64,000 nucleotides of DNA from Cymodocea nodosa (GCA_036874045.1 CM072335.1:13040001-13104000), one strand, 5' to 3'; counted from the stretch's first letter, positions 47,295 to 58,969 are shown. Notes: generated by a model not told the origin, from the letters alone. Translations and numbers: made by a program.

Positions 47295-48396
47295 AATATA
47301 TTGTTCATCTACTTATATTGAAAAAAATATCTGATTGTATGAAAATGTAAACTATTTATTTATATGAATGTTTGAACAACAAGATGTTGAATTAATGTTT
47401 GTGAACGAATGATTTAAAGTTGAGTTGAATATCATATAGCTGTTTAAAGATTTGCAAGACTGTTTTAAAAGTATTACAATTTTATTAATGACATGGTTAA
47501 ATGCATAATGATTGGATAATATCTGAATATATCTACATACTGAAAAGTAAAATGTAAATTCTACATAATAGGAAATGAACTATAAGTTAAATATGCATAT
47601 AATGTTCAGATTTAAAGGAGTTTAAATTAGAATACTGCATTAATGAAATGTATTTAACTTTATTTAAGTTGATAGAATACAGAAGAAAAATAAAAATAAA
47701 AATATAAAAGTAAGTTTTAGAAAAATTTGCTAAGTGTTAATTCAATGAAGTTAATTCGTGGAGTTAAGGTTAACTCCACGAGGTCAATAATAAAATATAA
47801 GGTTACTTTGTTGAGTTATTTGTAACTCAACGAAGTTAGTCCATGGAGTTAGCAAATGGGTGACGAAGCTAGTCCATTGAGTTAGCTATAACTCAACGAG
47901 ATTAGTTTGTTGAGTTAGAAATAGTAACTGAAGCTAGTCCGTTGAGTTATATGTAATTCAACGAGATTAGTTCGTTGAGTTAGAAATAGTAACTGAAGCT
48001 AGTCCGTTGAGTTATTTGTAACTCAATGAGGTTAGTTCATGGATTAAGTTGAACAATTATTCTTTTAGCCACGAACGAAACTTTGTGGGTTTAGCGGTTA
48101 TTAAAATTTGAAATTAAAAGTGGAACATGTATCCATAAAAATAGGAACCATACTGCACGTTACAAGACACGTTCTTGCAACAAGATTCATTTACCTTATG
48201 GATGTGCATTATAAATATAGAATAGAATGTTAGTTACTAATTACCAACACTTGAGGGGAGAAAAGAAAATTCATTGGGGGAATTGGAAGGAGAAGTAACT
48301 GATTCAACTTCATCTGTCAACAACTATTTATTGGGAACAAAGCTTCAGACTGGTATATAATTAATCTTTTGCAATTTTACTTTATGTTAAGAGTTT
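47295..48396 (+). other. Spacer with 65-bp palindromic repeats and candidate promoter before gag
   Basis: There is no ORF. An AT-rich stretch is followed by palindrome arrays from about 47735 to 48045, including 65-bp tandem units at 47865, 47930 and 47995. A GC-neutral part and a TATA-like ATTATAAATATAG (about 48209) precede the gag start by about 190 bp. I could not find an LTR terminus or primer site. Confidence 0.55.
47865..48045. repeat. 65-bp tandem repeat of CCGTTGAGTTA palindromes
   Basis: GAAGCTAGTCC recurs at 47865, 47930 and 47995, exactly 65 bp apart. Each unit holds an inverted pair such as GTTGAGTTA...TAACTCAACGAG. The third unit is incomplete. Confidence 0.9.
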
Positions 48397-49742
48397 ATGA
48401 GAACATGGACTCATTCTCCTAGCACTAAATGATTAGTAAGAACACCTAGATAGGATTATTCAACATAGAGGCGTGCTGAAATATTTTTTGAATTGGACTT
48501 TAACGAAATCCTTAGGGGTGTAGCTAACCTTTCTTTAAAGGAGAATGAAGATATGACTGCTCTAGTAGAAAAACCATTACGGGAAATTTTGTATCCTAAA
48601 TTAGTTGATGAACCTTCATGTATTCGATTGCCAAACTTTGAGGGAGATATGTTTGAACTAAAATCTAATTATATTAGTCAATTGCTACACTTTCATAGAT
48701 TAGAAAGAGAAGATGTCTATTATTTCCTTAAAGAATTTAAGAAAGTTTGTCAAATGATGAAAATGCCAAACATGAGTATTGATGCTATTAAACTTAGATA
48801 TATTCCGTTTGCTTTAAAAGACACAGCTAAGAGATGGTTATATACTCTGTCGCCTGATTTAATTTCTGCTTGGACTGAATTTTGCTCTGTTTTTCTAGAA
48901 AAATATTATCCAACACATCAAACGATTAAAAAGAAAAAGGAAATATTAATGTGTAGCCAAAAGCAAGGGGAATCATTTTGAAAATATTTTGAATGATTTA
49001 AACATTTACTAACTCAATGTCCACATCATGCAATGAATAAAGCACAATTAATAGGTATAATTTATGAAGGCATAGATGTTTCAACTAAATCTTTATTAGA
49101 ATTTACTTGTCAAAATGGATTTTTAAAATTATGTAGTGAAGAAGCATGGGCATACTTAGAAAACTTTGCAAAAGAACTACACAGTGGGAAAACTCGGATG
49201 AAGCTATTACAGATAAAAGAATATTGCCAAGGGGAATGTATGGAATAGATTCAAGCAATATGCTTGAAGTTAAATTAATAGAGTTAACAAAGAAAATTGA
49301 GGAGTTATCATTAAATCAAAAATTAGCAGAAAAGAATGCAAATATTAATGACTTAGATATTATTTATGCTATAAACCAAAAAGATAACTTTGGAAATTCT
49401 TATAACCCTAATTGGAGAAATCACCCAAACCTATCTTGGAGAAATAACAATTTCCAAAGAGGAGAAAATATAAATGACAAAAATATAAGTTATGAAGCAT
49501 TAATTGAACAAGGATCTAGAATAGAGAAGTTAGAAAAGATAATTCAACAATTAAACAATCGTCTAGATCATGTATTTGGAAATGCTGCCATTCAAAATCA
49601 AAATTTGAATAGAAATATACCCCCTAGATAGAAGGAATCAATAGAAATTAGACTTGCTGGAGAATTGCCAATGAAAGTAGTGCCTAACTTTGTTAATATA
49701 ACTGTTAATGAAATTAATACCTCCTTTGGAAGGGAAGCAAAA
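48397..49742 (+). pseudogene. gag: Athila-like gag (N-terminal and middle part), located downstream of env
   Basis: The start codon at 48397 gives MRTWTHSPSTK and then, across stops at former Gln codons, LVRTPR...RRAEIFFELDFNEILRGV. The capsid part has CIRLPNFEGDMFELKSNYIS, IKLRYIPFALKDTAKRWL and WTEFCSVFLEKYYPTHQT, typical of Ty3/gypsy gag. A TGA at the end of QGESF (probably from TGG) and a frameshift near 49230 follow. The C-terminal part has SYNPNWRNHPNLSW, an Athila hallmark, then a coiled-coil-like segment and IRLAGELPMKVVPNF before stops near 49742. No zinc knuckle is seen. Its place after env is anomalous. Confidence 0.8.
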
Positions 49743-49954
49743 TGAAGTATTATAACTGAAGTAACTATGTATAACATAGTAGGTAGAAAAAAAAAATGAA
49801 AAAAAATGAATGAAAGTTTAATTGTAGTTAGTAGTATCATAGAGTTATTACTTAACTTAATGAACTTAGTTCGTTGAGTTATGACCTAACTCCACGAAGG
49901 TATGTAAGTAGCTATGTTAATTTTATTTCTGCTAAATTTTGTTTTTGTTATATA
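49743..49954 (+). other. Noncoding stretch between gag fragment and F1 copy C
   Basis: It contains an A-rich run, one inverted pair (TTCGTTGAGTTA / CCTAACTCCACGAAGG near 49869-49900) and TATATA just before the F1 LTR start. There is no gene. Confidence 0.6.
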
Positions 49955-51959
49955 TGTTGAGTATTTTTGTTTTGATGATGTGTGCTGAATGAAAATAATC
50001 ATATTTGCTCAATTACTATTGCTTGTGAAAAGAAATTAAAATCATCAATTAATACAGAAAAAGCTTACTGATATAAATACTTGTCTGTATTGGATCTGAA
50101 GTTAATAACTAGTCATTTCGTTGCATTAATTTCTCATTTAGCTAAACGTTAAGTTAACGTGTGTTTTTATTGAAAAGCATGATATGTTTTAATGTTATAT
50201 CTTCTGTATCATGAACAGTGCACGTTTAGACAACTCGTTAAGTTAGAGTTTTGTTTGTATAGAGGTCACGTGAGAACTCGTTAAGTTAGAGGCTTAAAGG
50301 TTAAAATAGGTCATGTGATAACTCGTTAAGTTAGTGAGTAAAAGAAGAGACGAACTCGTTAAGTTAGTGTTATACACGTGGTGAAATTATAAGTTACGAA
50401 TGTTGTATTGTATCACGTGAGGTGCACATGTTTAACTCGTTAAGTTAACATAACTAAATGCATTGAGTTGCTATATTGAATACTAAGGCAACGCGTTAGG
50501 TTAGCATTATAAACTTAAGTTGTTATTTTTGCACGTGGTAAAATTCTTATTATAAAAACATTTGTTTATTACTATTTCGTTGAGTTATCATAACACCACG
50601 GACTTAGTTTGTTGAGTTAGCTACAGTACTTGTCACGTGAAATAGCACATGGTGAACTCGTTAAGTTAGAAACGTTAAGTTATATATATACTTGTGTTAC
50701 TCGTTTAGTTAACATTAAAGTAACGACTTCTTATTACACTGATGAAAAACTTTTGGACGAGAAAGTTTATTTTGTAGGAAATTTTTTAGAGATCCAAGAC
50801 TAATGATTAAAGAAAATTCGAAATATAAACGTGGGTTAGAACGTGTGTGTTTCGATGAAGGAAAAAGAAAAGACATGGAGAAGTGGAAAACTGGTAGTGG
50901 TTAAACGTGAAGGATATGCATGAAATGAAGATACAGTATAAAAGGCATAGAATTCTCATTGATCAATTTATCCTTACACACAAAATGAAAAATCTTTTCA
51001 AGGATCAAACCATCCCTACACACCAAAAGAAAAATCTTTTTCAGGGATCAAAAACACCTCTCCTCGGGGAAAATATCTCAAGTGGAAGAAAGTTCAGTGA
51101 AGCACAAAAAGGTAAGATTTTCGTCACTAAAGATTTGAAGTATCAGAAGAAAGCAAATTCGGTGAAGCATGAAAAGACAAGATTTTCGTCACTGAAGATT
51201 TGAAGTATCAGAAGGAAGAAAGTTCAGTGAAGCATAAAAAGGTAAGATTTTCGTCACTGAAGATTTGAAGTATCAGAAGAAAGCAAATTCGATGAAGCAT
51301 GAAAAGACAAGATTTTTGTCACTGAAGATTTGAAGTATCAGAAGGAAGAAAGTTCAGTGAAGCATAAAAAGGTAAGATTTTCGTCACTAAAGATTTGAAG
51401 TATCAGAAGGAAGAAAGTTCAGTGAAGCATAAAAAGGTAAGATTTTCGTCACTGAAGATTTGAAGTATCAGAAGGAAGAAAGTTTAGTGAAGCATAAAAA
51501 GGTAAGATTTTTGTCACCGAAGATTTGAAGTATCAGAAGGAAGAAAGTTCAGTGAAGCATAAAAAGGTAAGATTTTTGTCACTGAAGATTTGAAGTATCA
51601 GAAGAAAGCAAATTCGGTGAAGCATGAAAAAACAAGATATTCGTCATGAAGAATTGCTGAAGAAGAAAAAGAAAAAGAAGAAAGATCTCAAACAGGGAGA
51701 AAAATTCTAAATTCCGCAAATTAGTTTTCTCTATTTGTAGTTATGAAATTGTTTAGATGATACATGGTATCGAAATATAATTGCATCTACAATTTCTGAG
51801 GCGAATTGAATTGTATATTGTAATTGAAACCTTGAATAAAAATGATTTTATGAAAACAATGTCTCGACTTGTTTTTGAGTTTTAAAGTTTCAATTATATT
51901 TCATAAAATATTAAAAATACACAATTCACCCCCCTCTTGTGTAGCCATACGATCCTACA
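49955..51959 (+). mobile_element. 5' LTR of F1 copy C
   Basis: The 2005-bp LTR runs from TGTTGAGTATTTTTG to CGATCCTACA. U3 carries several CACGTG sites and AACTCGTTAAGTTAG repeats, and a TATA box lies at about 50937. The R/U5 region is expanded by a repeat of about 65 bp (51085-51650). Confidence 0.92.
51085..51650 (+). repeat. Minisatellite, nine units of 61-68 bp, in the F1 copy C LTR
   Basis: Units start at 51085, 51147, 51215, 51277, 51345, 51410, 51475, 51540 and 51601 (the last partial). Two subtypes alternate and then one dominates: GAAGAAAGTTCAGTGAAGC and GAAGAAAGCAAATTCGGTG. Each continues with TCGTCACTGAAGATTTGAAG. The copy B LTR and the 55774-57466 solo LTR have only about two to three units. 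Confidence 0.93.
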
Positions 51960-51961
51960 AG

Positions 51962-51973
51962 TGGTATCAGAGC
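51962..51973 (+). other. Primer binding site (tRNA-iMet type), copy C
   Basis: TGGTATCAGAGC, a perfect plant copia primer site, lies two bases after the LTR. Confidence 0.93.
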
Positions 51974-52159
51974 TTTGTTAGTAATCTTTGATATAAAATC
52001 GATACCAACTTATTTAATATCATTGCTTATTCTACCTTCCTTATTTTTTAATAGAAATTAATATCTGAGCATACGTTTAACTCTATTGATTTAAGGCTCA
52101 AATTGTTTTAAAGTTTTTAGACTGTTTAAAATCAAATAGGTTGAAAAATGTAAGGTAAA

Positions 52160-52894
52160 ATGGCTACTGGAAATGGTAATTTTTCTTTATATGAAGGTCA
52201 AAATCTTAATCGTCCTCCTTTATTTGATGGAATACATTTTGAATATTGGAAATATAGGATGACTATTTTTCTTCAAAGTATAGATCATAAGTTGTGGTTC
52301 ATGATTTCTAAACCATATACTCCGTTAACTACTCCTTATAATACTTGGACAATTACTGAAAAAGAAAATGAAACTTTGAATGCTAAGGGATTAAATATTT
52401 TATTTTGTACATTGTGTTATGAACAGTTCAGTAAAGTGTCGACATATAAATCTGCTTATGAGGTGTGGCATGCATTAGAAGTTTCACATGAAGGTACTTC
52501 TCAAGTTAAAGAGACAAAAATAAACATGTTGATTCATAAATATGAACTCTTTAAGATGCATGAAGACGAAAATATTTCTGAGATGTTTTCCAGATTTCTT
52601 GATATCATAAACTCTTTAAAATGTTTAGGAAAGAATTTTGAACAGAAGAATTTGGTGAGGAAAATTCTCAGATCCCTAAGTTCTAAATGGTCTCAGAAAG
52701 TAACATCAATTGAGGAATTACGAGATTTAAATGTTTATTCTATGAATGAACTTATAGGAAATTTAACAGCTTATGAAGTTCAATTAAATGAATCACTAAG
52801 TCACAACAAACTAAAAATGAAGAAAGAAATAGCCTTCGAAATTAATTCAGATTCTGATATATCTACTGATTCTGACGAGGATTTAACCTTGTAG
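52160..52894 (+). pseudogene. gag: gag of F1 copy C (N-terminal 240 residues, open)
   Basis: It starts MATGNGNFSLYEGQNLNRPP and stays open through PLFDGIHFEYWKYRM, YEVWHALEVSHEGTSQ, INMLIHKYELFKM, SLSSKWSQKV and SDSDISTDSDEDL. It then stops because post-pol spacer has been joined on at 52891. It has no premature stop in this stretch, unlike copies A and B, so it is the least decayed F1 gag here. The zinc knuckle and coiled coil are lost in the deletion. Confidence 0.88.
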
Positions 52895-53137
52895 AACGAT
52901 TTATGTGTAAATCTTATTAAACTTCAGAAAAAGTATGAGCTTATTAATATGATTTCATGTTTTCAGTAAATTATAAAAGTAGGATTATATGAGATTTGTG
53001 TTTTATTGCAACTGTATTAATGAAATACGTATATATACTATGTTGAAAAGGAAAAAGAGGAAAAAAAGAGAAACTTTGAGAGTTTATTGATTTGTTTGAT
53101 CATGAGCCTTTTGTACTTGAATAGATAGGTATGTAAG

Positions 53138-53320
53138 GATTGTTGACTTGAAAAATGACTCTTTAAATCTAGCAACCTAAGATCTTGATCAGATCTATGA
53201 TTGTTGACTTGAAAAATGACTCTTTAAATCTAGCAACCTAAGATCTTGATCAAATCTAGGATTGTTGACTTGAAAAAGGACTCTTTAAATCTAGCAACCT
53301 AAGATCTTGATCAGATCTAG
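53138..53320 (+). repeat. 61-bp tandem triplication in spacer
   Basis: GATTGTTGACTTGAAAAA recurs at 53138, 53199 and 53260 (61-bp period). A partial fourth starts at 53321. Copies A and B carry this segment once (about 2280-2345 and 57938-58005). Confidence 0.93.
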
Positions 53321-53910
53321 GATTGTTGATTGAAAGCTCAATAAATGGGTACATTAGAAAGCTCTTGTATGATTCAAGCTTTTCAAATTAACTTTTAAAG
53401 TAAAAATATGCATATACTGTTCTTAAAAGATAAAAGTATTTTGTAAAAATACAGATATCTTTTGAATCAAGTATGTTCTTTGTTATCTAAGATTACTGAA
53501 GTATGAATCTAGATTAGACTTTTCAAGTTGTTTATTTGAGATACAATTCATTATTTTTCTTGTTTTAATCATATTGAGTTGAATTGTGTTTTGATTCGTA
53601 TGTAGTTGAAATTTATTCTGGAAATCATATTGGAAAATTTAAGATAACAGATGTGTGAAAAGAAAAATTTGATAATATAATTACCACATATGTGATGCTA
53701 GTATATTTTGTATGTAATTTACATATGTTTAAATATATTTGCAAGTTGAAGAGAAGAAAACAATGTTAAACTAGATTACTAAATTAATACAGAATATATT
53801 TACATTAATCTAATCTATGTATTCGAAAGATACAAAATGAAGAATTAGTTCTAGTACTTTAGAAAGACCAACTAGTAGATCTTAGTAGTTTGCTAAGGGG
53901 CTAGCAAAAG

Positions 53911-53926
53911 TTAAGTATAGGGGAAG
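53911..53926 (+). other. Polypurine tract before F2 3' LTR
   Basis: TTAAGTATAGGGGAAG abuts TGTTTAGAATG, the same junction as at 19750-19766. Confidence 0.8.
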
Positions 53927-56900
53927 TGTTTAGAATGAAAAAGTGCATAATATTAAGGGTTAAATGATGGTTAATTACATAATATTTAGCTTATCATATG
54001 AGAATTAAGTCATTATGTTATAATTGCACTCTTATATGCTTTAATGAAAGAATCTACATAATTTCAAGGAATTAGTGTTAATTAAGTATATTTTCGCACT
54101 ATCGGTAAGTTACAAGCTTTTTAATTCCTAAGTCTCTAAAATTTCTATTATTTTGGAAAGTTAAATTTCATGTATCGGACAGTTATGTTTTAAACGTTTA
54201 AAGAATATTTTATTATTTCCTGGAGTACACGTGTTGAAATCTTAATGCATAACTTAAGTAAATTTTCAATAAGTTATCTGGTAACTATCCGAAATGTGTC
54301 TAAGCATCGGATAGTTAAGGTTTGTAAGTATCTGAAATATTTGAACTCGTAAGTTAGAATTATGCACGTGTTGAATTTAAATGTTTTATTATGTCACGTG
54401 AGCTGCACATGTATAACTTGTTAAGTTAGCATAACTATACGCTTTGAGTTACTTAAATATACACTAAGGTAACGTGTTGTGTTAGTGTTATAAGCTTATA
54501 AGTTATTTCTTTATTGCACGTGTTTTATAGTTAAATCAACGAAAAGTTCGTTGAGTTACACTAACTCCATAGACCCTTTATTTTCTAACATGTCATTGTA
54601 GTAATTGCAGAAACAAGAAATTTGAAGGAAAACCACGATTGCATGTATCAAACAAGAATTAACTCGTGGAATGAAGAGGAAATCACCATCGTTGATAAGA
54701 ATGAAGGAAATCCAACAGATCATTTAAGCAGAAGTAGTTACTACTGAAAGAAATATAAAAGAAGAGGAGTAAGACGAAAAAAGGTGTGTTGTATGGGTGG
54801 ACCGCACTAACTATAGGAAGCGTCGAAAGTTCCTTGAAGCTCCACACACCACCAAAATCACCAACCATTGAAGATCTATGAGGATACTTTCCAGATGTTG
54901 AGTCGATTCCAAGCCAAACACGATGACTGACAACCATTGTGAGGAGTGATCACGTCGTAGGAAGGGAAGTCATTTTCACCAAACACCAACTCATATCTCA
55001 AGAGATCATAAAGCTTCTAGCCTTGGTTTCGGGTTGATGCCAGTATGTTGAAGAGGAGATCAACTTATAATTCTTGGTTCGTGATTCTATAGGGATAGGA
55101 GGCAAGATTGTAAGTGATTAAGTTTTCAGTGGTGTAATTGCATTGCATGTAGTGATGGAAGTTTTTACTATCGATAGAGATTTTTACATTTCACCTTTTG
55201 CTCATCTTCGAGAACATATCAAAACAAAAATACGAAAAACAACTAATTATATGTGTTTACATTTAGTATTAAAGTGTTGTATTGTTTGTTTTGTATCGTG
55301 ATTAATGTTATAATTGTTAGTATTGTGAATGTTTTATATTTGTTTGATTTAGAAAATAGAAAATAGTTTTATTGTTTACTAAAATTGATTCATTCTAGAT
55401 ACTTAAAGATTTTAATGGTTACTGTTTGAAATATCTGAATGTTAGTGTTGCTTAATGACAAATATCAGATTAACTAACATTAAAGAGCTTAATTGATGTT
55501 ATTTATATTCTATGGAACCGCCCAATGGTTGACCAAATTCGTCTGTGAATAGTTGTATTTAACTGGAAAGATAAGCTCATGGAGTTAACTTAAGTCCACG
55601 AGGTTAGTCCGTTGAGTTAATCATAACTCCACAAACTAAGTCTGTTGAGTTAACTGTAAGTCAACAGAGTACTTAATTGAACACATATAGACTCCAATAT
55701 AAAAATTGAAATAGTACACATGTTTAACTCAATCTTTGTGGGATCGACCTATACTTGCACACAAATACAATATTGTAGGATTGAATGGCTACACAAGAGA
55801 GGGGTGAATTGTGTTTTTCAACATATTTAATTATAATTGAAACTTCAAAAATTAAAAACAAGTTGAGACACTATTTTAATCAAATCATTTTATTCAAGAT
55901 TTCAATTACAATATACAATTCAATTCCCCTTAGAAATTGTATATGCAATTATATAACGATACCATGTTTCATCTAATCAATTTCATAACTACAAATAGAG
56001 AAAACTAATTTATGGAATTTAAAATATTTCTCCCTATTTGAGATTTTTCTTCTTCTTCTTCTACAATTCTTTAGTAACAAATATATAACTTTCTCTACTT
56101 CACCGAATTTGCTTCTATTTGATTCTTCAAATCTTTAGTGACATATATCTGACTTTCTCTACTTCACTAAATTTTCTTCTATCTGATTCTTCAAATCTTC
56201 AGTGACATATATCTGACTTTCTCTACTTCACTGAATTTTCTTCTATCTGAGAGCTTTTTCCCAAAGAGGTGTTTTGATCCCTAAAAATATATTTCGTTTG
56301 GTGTGCAAGGATGATTGATCAACAAAAATTCTATGCCTTTTATACTATATCTTCATTTCATGCATATCCTCCACGTTTAATCACTATCAATTTTCCACTC
56401 TTCACATCTTTTCTTTTTCCTTCATCAAAATACACACATTCTGACCCACGTTTTCTTTAATAATCAATCCTAGATCTCTAAAAAATTTCCAACAAAATAT
56501 ACTTTCTCATCCAAAATTTTTCATCAAGTGTAATAACAAGTCGTTGTGTTAATGTTAACTAAATAAGTAAAACAAGTATATTTATAACTTAACGTATCTA
56601 ACTTAACGAGTTTATCATGTGCCAAATCATGTGACAAGTACTATAGCTAACACAACAAACTAAGTCCGTGGTGTTATGCTAACTCAACGAACTAGCTTTG
56701 TGGTGTTATAGTTAACTCAATGAACTAACTTCATGGAGTTACTGATAACTCAACGAACTAGCTTCGTGGTGTTATAGTTAACTCAATGAACTAACTTCAT
56801 GGAGTTACTGATAACTCAACGAACTAGTAATAAACAAATGTTTTAAACAATAAAGTATTTACCACATGCAAAAATAATAACTTTAAGTATATAAAACTAA

Positions 56901-57647
56901 CCTAACGCGTTGCCTTAGTGTTCAATATAATAACTCAACACGTTTAGTTATGTTAACTTAACGAGTTAAACATGTGCAACTCACGTGATATAATATATTA
57001 TTCGTAAACTTTAATTTCACCACGTGTATAATACTAACTTAATGAGTTCGTCTCTTCATTTTAACCATTTGTTCACTAACTTAACGAGTTTTCACATGAC
57101 CTATTTTAACCTTTAAGCCTATAACTCAATGAGTTTTCACATAACCTTTATACAAAATAATGCACTAACTCAATGAGTTGTCTTAACGTGTACTATACAT
57201 GATACAAGAAATATAACTTTAAAATATATCATGCTTTACAATAAAAATACACGTTAACTTAATGTTTAGTTAAATGAAAAGTTAGTATAACTTAACGACT
57301 AGTTATTTAACTTAGTGTAATCTCAAATCCATTACAAACAAGTATTTATATCAATAAACTTTTTCTGTATTAATTGATGTTCTTAATTTACTTTCACAAA
57401 AAATAGTAATTAAGTAAATACAATTACATTCATTTAGCACACATCATCAAAACAAAATACTCAACAAATATACATTGTGCACTTGTAGTTAAAAAAATAC
57501 AAATTGGACTTAATATCTAATTTGTGTGAAAAGTTGTTTGTTTACTTTTGAAAGAATTTATTAATATAAGCATAAAAACAAATTAAACAAAGTTTTTTGG
57601 CATTGTTTATTAGACAAGTTTCTGATTTAACTTTTCACAACAATATA
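53927..57647 (+). mobile_element. 3' LTR of the F2 element, split by an F1 solo LTR
   Basis: The pieces 53927-55773 and 57472-57647 are collinear with the 5' LTR at 37549-39587, with a break at the F1 solo LTR. It ends CACAACAATATA, followed by the target duplication GTGCA. The two F2 LTRs are very similar by eye, closer to each other than to the solo LTRs at 10686 or 13028. Confidence 0.9.
55774..57466 (-). mobile_element. F1 solo LTR, minus strand, TSD AATAT
   Basis: The 1693-bp unit starts TGTAGGATTGAATGG and ends CAAAATACTCAACA. AATAT lies on both sides (55769-55773 and 57467-57471). Removing it restores AATACAATATACATTGTGC, as in the F2 LTR near 7490. It contains the minus-strand TATA box near 56340 and a local 65-bp duplication at about 56690-56820. 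Confidence 0.93.
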
Positions 57648-57652
57648 GTGCA

Positions 57653-58969
57653 TATGATCAAGAATGAGTTTGACTTGATTGATTAAGCTTGTAGAATAAT
57701 CTATATGTAAATCATATTAAGCTACTGATCAAAAGTATGAGTTTATTGAAATTGATTCATATTTTCAATAAAATCATAGAAGTAAAAATTGTATGTGATT
57801 TATGCTTTATTGCATCTATATTAATGAAATACATATATATTGTGCTTAAAATAAAAAGTGCTTACAAAGTGAAAATCTTTGAGAGTTTATTGATCAATTT
57901 GATCACGAGCCTCTTGTACTTGAGTAGATAGGTATGCAAGGATTGTTGTCTTGAAAAAGGATTCTTTAAATTTGGCAACCTAAAGTCCTGATCAGACCTA
58001 GCATTATTTACTAAAAGCTCATTGCACGGGTACATTAGAAAGCTCTTGTATAATTCAAGCTTTTCAAACTAGCTTTTAAAGAAAATTATTTATATTTACT
58101 ATTTTAAAATGATAAAAGTTATTTCATTAAATACAGATATCTTTGAATCAAATATAGTTTCTACCAATATGACTAATGATTTATTGAATCTAAACTAGTA
58201 CTTTTGAAAATATTTATTTGAGATACATTTCTTTATTCTCCTTGTGTTAATCATATTAAGTTTAAAGTTATGTTTTGATTCATATATAGTTGGAGTTGAT
58301 TCTAGAAATCATTCTTGATAAATTCAGGATAATAGAAGTTTCTGAAAAATTTAAAGTATAGTTATAATTAACACCTATTTTATACAAGTATATTTTATAT
58401 GTTATTGAATATATTTGAAGTATATTTGTAGGGGGAGGAATTACGATGTCTAAAATAGATTAATATCATTCAGAATATAAACCTTAGTTAATCTAAGTTT
58501 AGTCCTCTTAAAATATTAACGAAACAATTTAAAAGACAAAAAAAAGAACTATTTTAGGTACATAGAAAGAATATTAGAATAGTTTATTGTGTTCTCAAGA
58601 TAATATTTTCGATAAGTTACTTATAGATTGTAAGTTGTTTTCGAAAGCTTTTAGTTAAAAACATCTAAAACTTACTTTTTAGTATACTAATTAGACGTTA
58701 TGTTATGTAAGATAACGTGTAAAACTGCCTCCAAACAATGTTTTACTTGTTAGATTAGGTAACTCAATGAGTTATACTTAAATTTTCAAGTACCTTGATT
58801 AAATAAAGTTTATTCAATATTAATTTAAAACCCAAACTCGATTAAAGACTCGTTTAATTATTGCTACAGAAACCCTATTTAAACACTTATTACACAGTAA
58901 CTTAGGTTATCTCGTAACATTTTTCTGAAAATCTTTCTCGCTTGTTTGATCCTATAACTACCTGTGACA
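57653..58969 (+). other. F1 copy B spacer before env, with internal polypurine tract and candidate promoter
   Basis: It continues the spacer broken at 37548. A tract GTAGGGGGAGGAATTACG (about 58429-58446) is followed by TGTCTAAAATAGATTAAT, an LTR-like start. About 430 bp later a TATA-like TATTTAAA (58876-58883) stands some 90 bp before the env-like start codon. The same order is found in copy A. No ORF is supported. Confidence 0.55.
58876..58883 (+). promoter_or_regulatory. Candidate TATA box for the env-like ORF
   Basis: TATTTAAA in ACCCTATTTAAACACTTATT is conserved in copy A (minus strand, about 1402). This is position-based inference with no transcript evidence. Confidence 0.35.

Larger units (their letters stand above)
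49955..53390 (+). mobile_element. F1 copy C: copia element with 5' LTR and partial gag, pol deleted
   Basis: The 5' LTR (49955-51959), primer site and gag (52160-52890) are followed abruptly by F1 post-pol spacer sequence (from 52891, matching 57690 onward). Pol and the rest of gag have been deleted. The junction lies in CTTGTAGAA, which could be read from either side, so a short homology may have guided the deletion. No 3' LTR is present. The right boundary is uncertain because sequence after about 53390 is shared by F1 and F2 elements. Confidence 0.75.
52891..53926 (+). other. F1-type post-pol spacer merging into F2 3' region
   Basis: The stretch 52891-53390 matches the F1 spacer at 57690-58060. 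From 53390 on it matches both F1 (58060 onward) and the F2 3' end at 19185-19765. It ends with the polypurine tract TTAAGTATAGGGGAAG (53911-53926) directly before an F2 LTR. There is no ORF. Confidence 0.65.
37549..57647 (+). mobile_element. F2 element: Athila-like Ty3/gypsy retrotransposon, TSD GTGCA
   Basis: Both LTRs are present (37549-39587 and 53927-57647), with a tRNA-Asp-type primer site, gypsy-order protease-RT-RNase H-integrase, an env-like ORF and a polypurine tract. GTGCA flanks it (37544-37548 and 57648-57652). Copy A carries the empty site AAAGTGCATATGATC. The 3' LTR ends ATATA where the 5' LTR ends ATACA, a C-to-T change at the terminal CA. Nested inside are a deleted F1 copy C (from 49955) and an F1 solo LTR (55774-57466). 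The gag N-terminal part is absent upstream of pol, and a gag ORF instead lies downstream of env. Confidence 0.88.
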
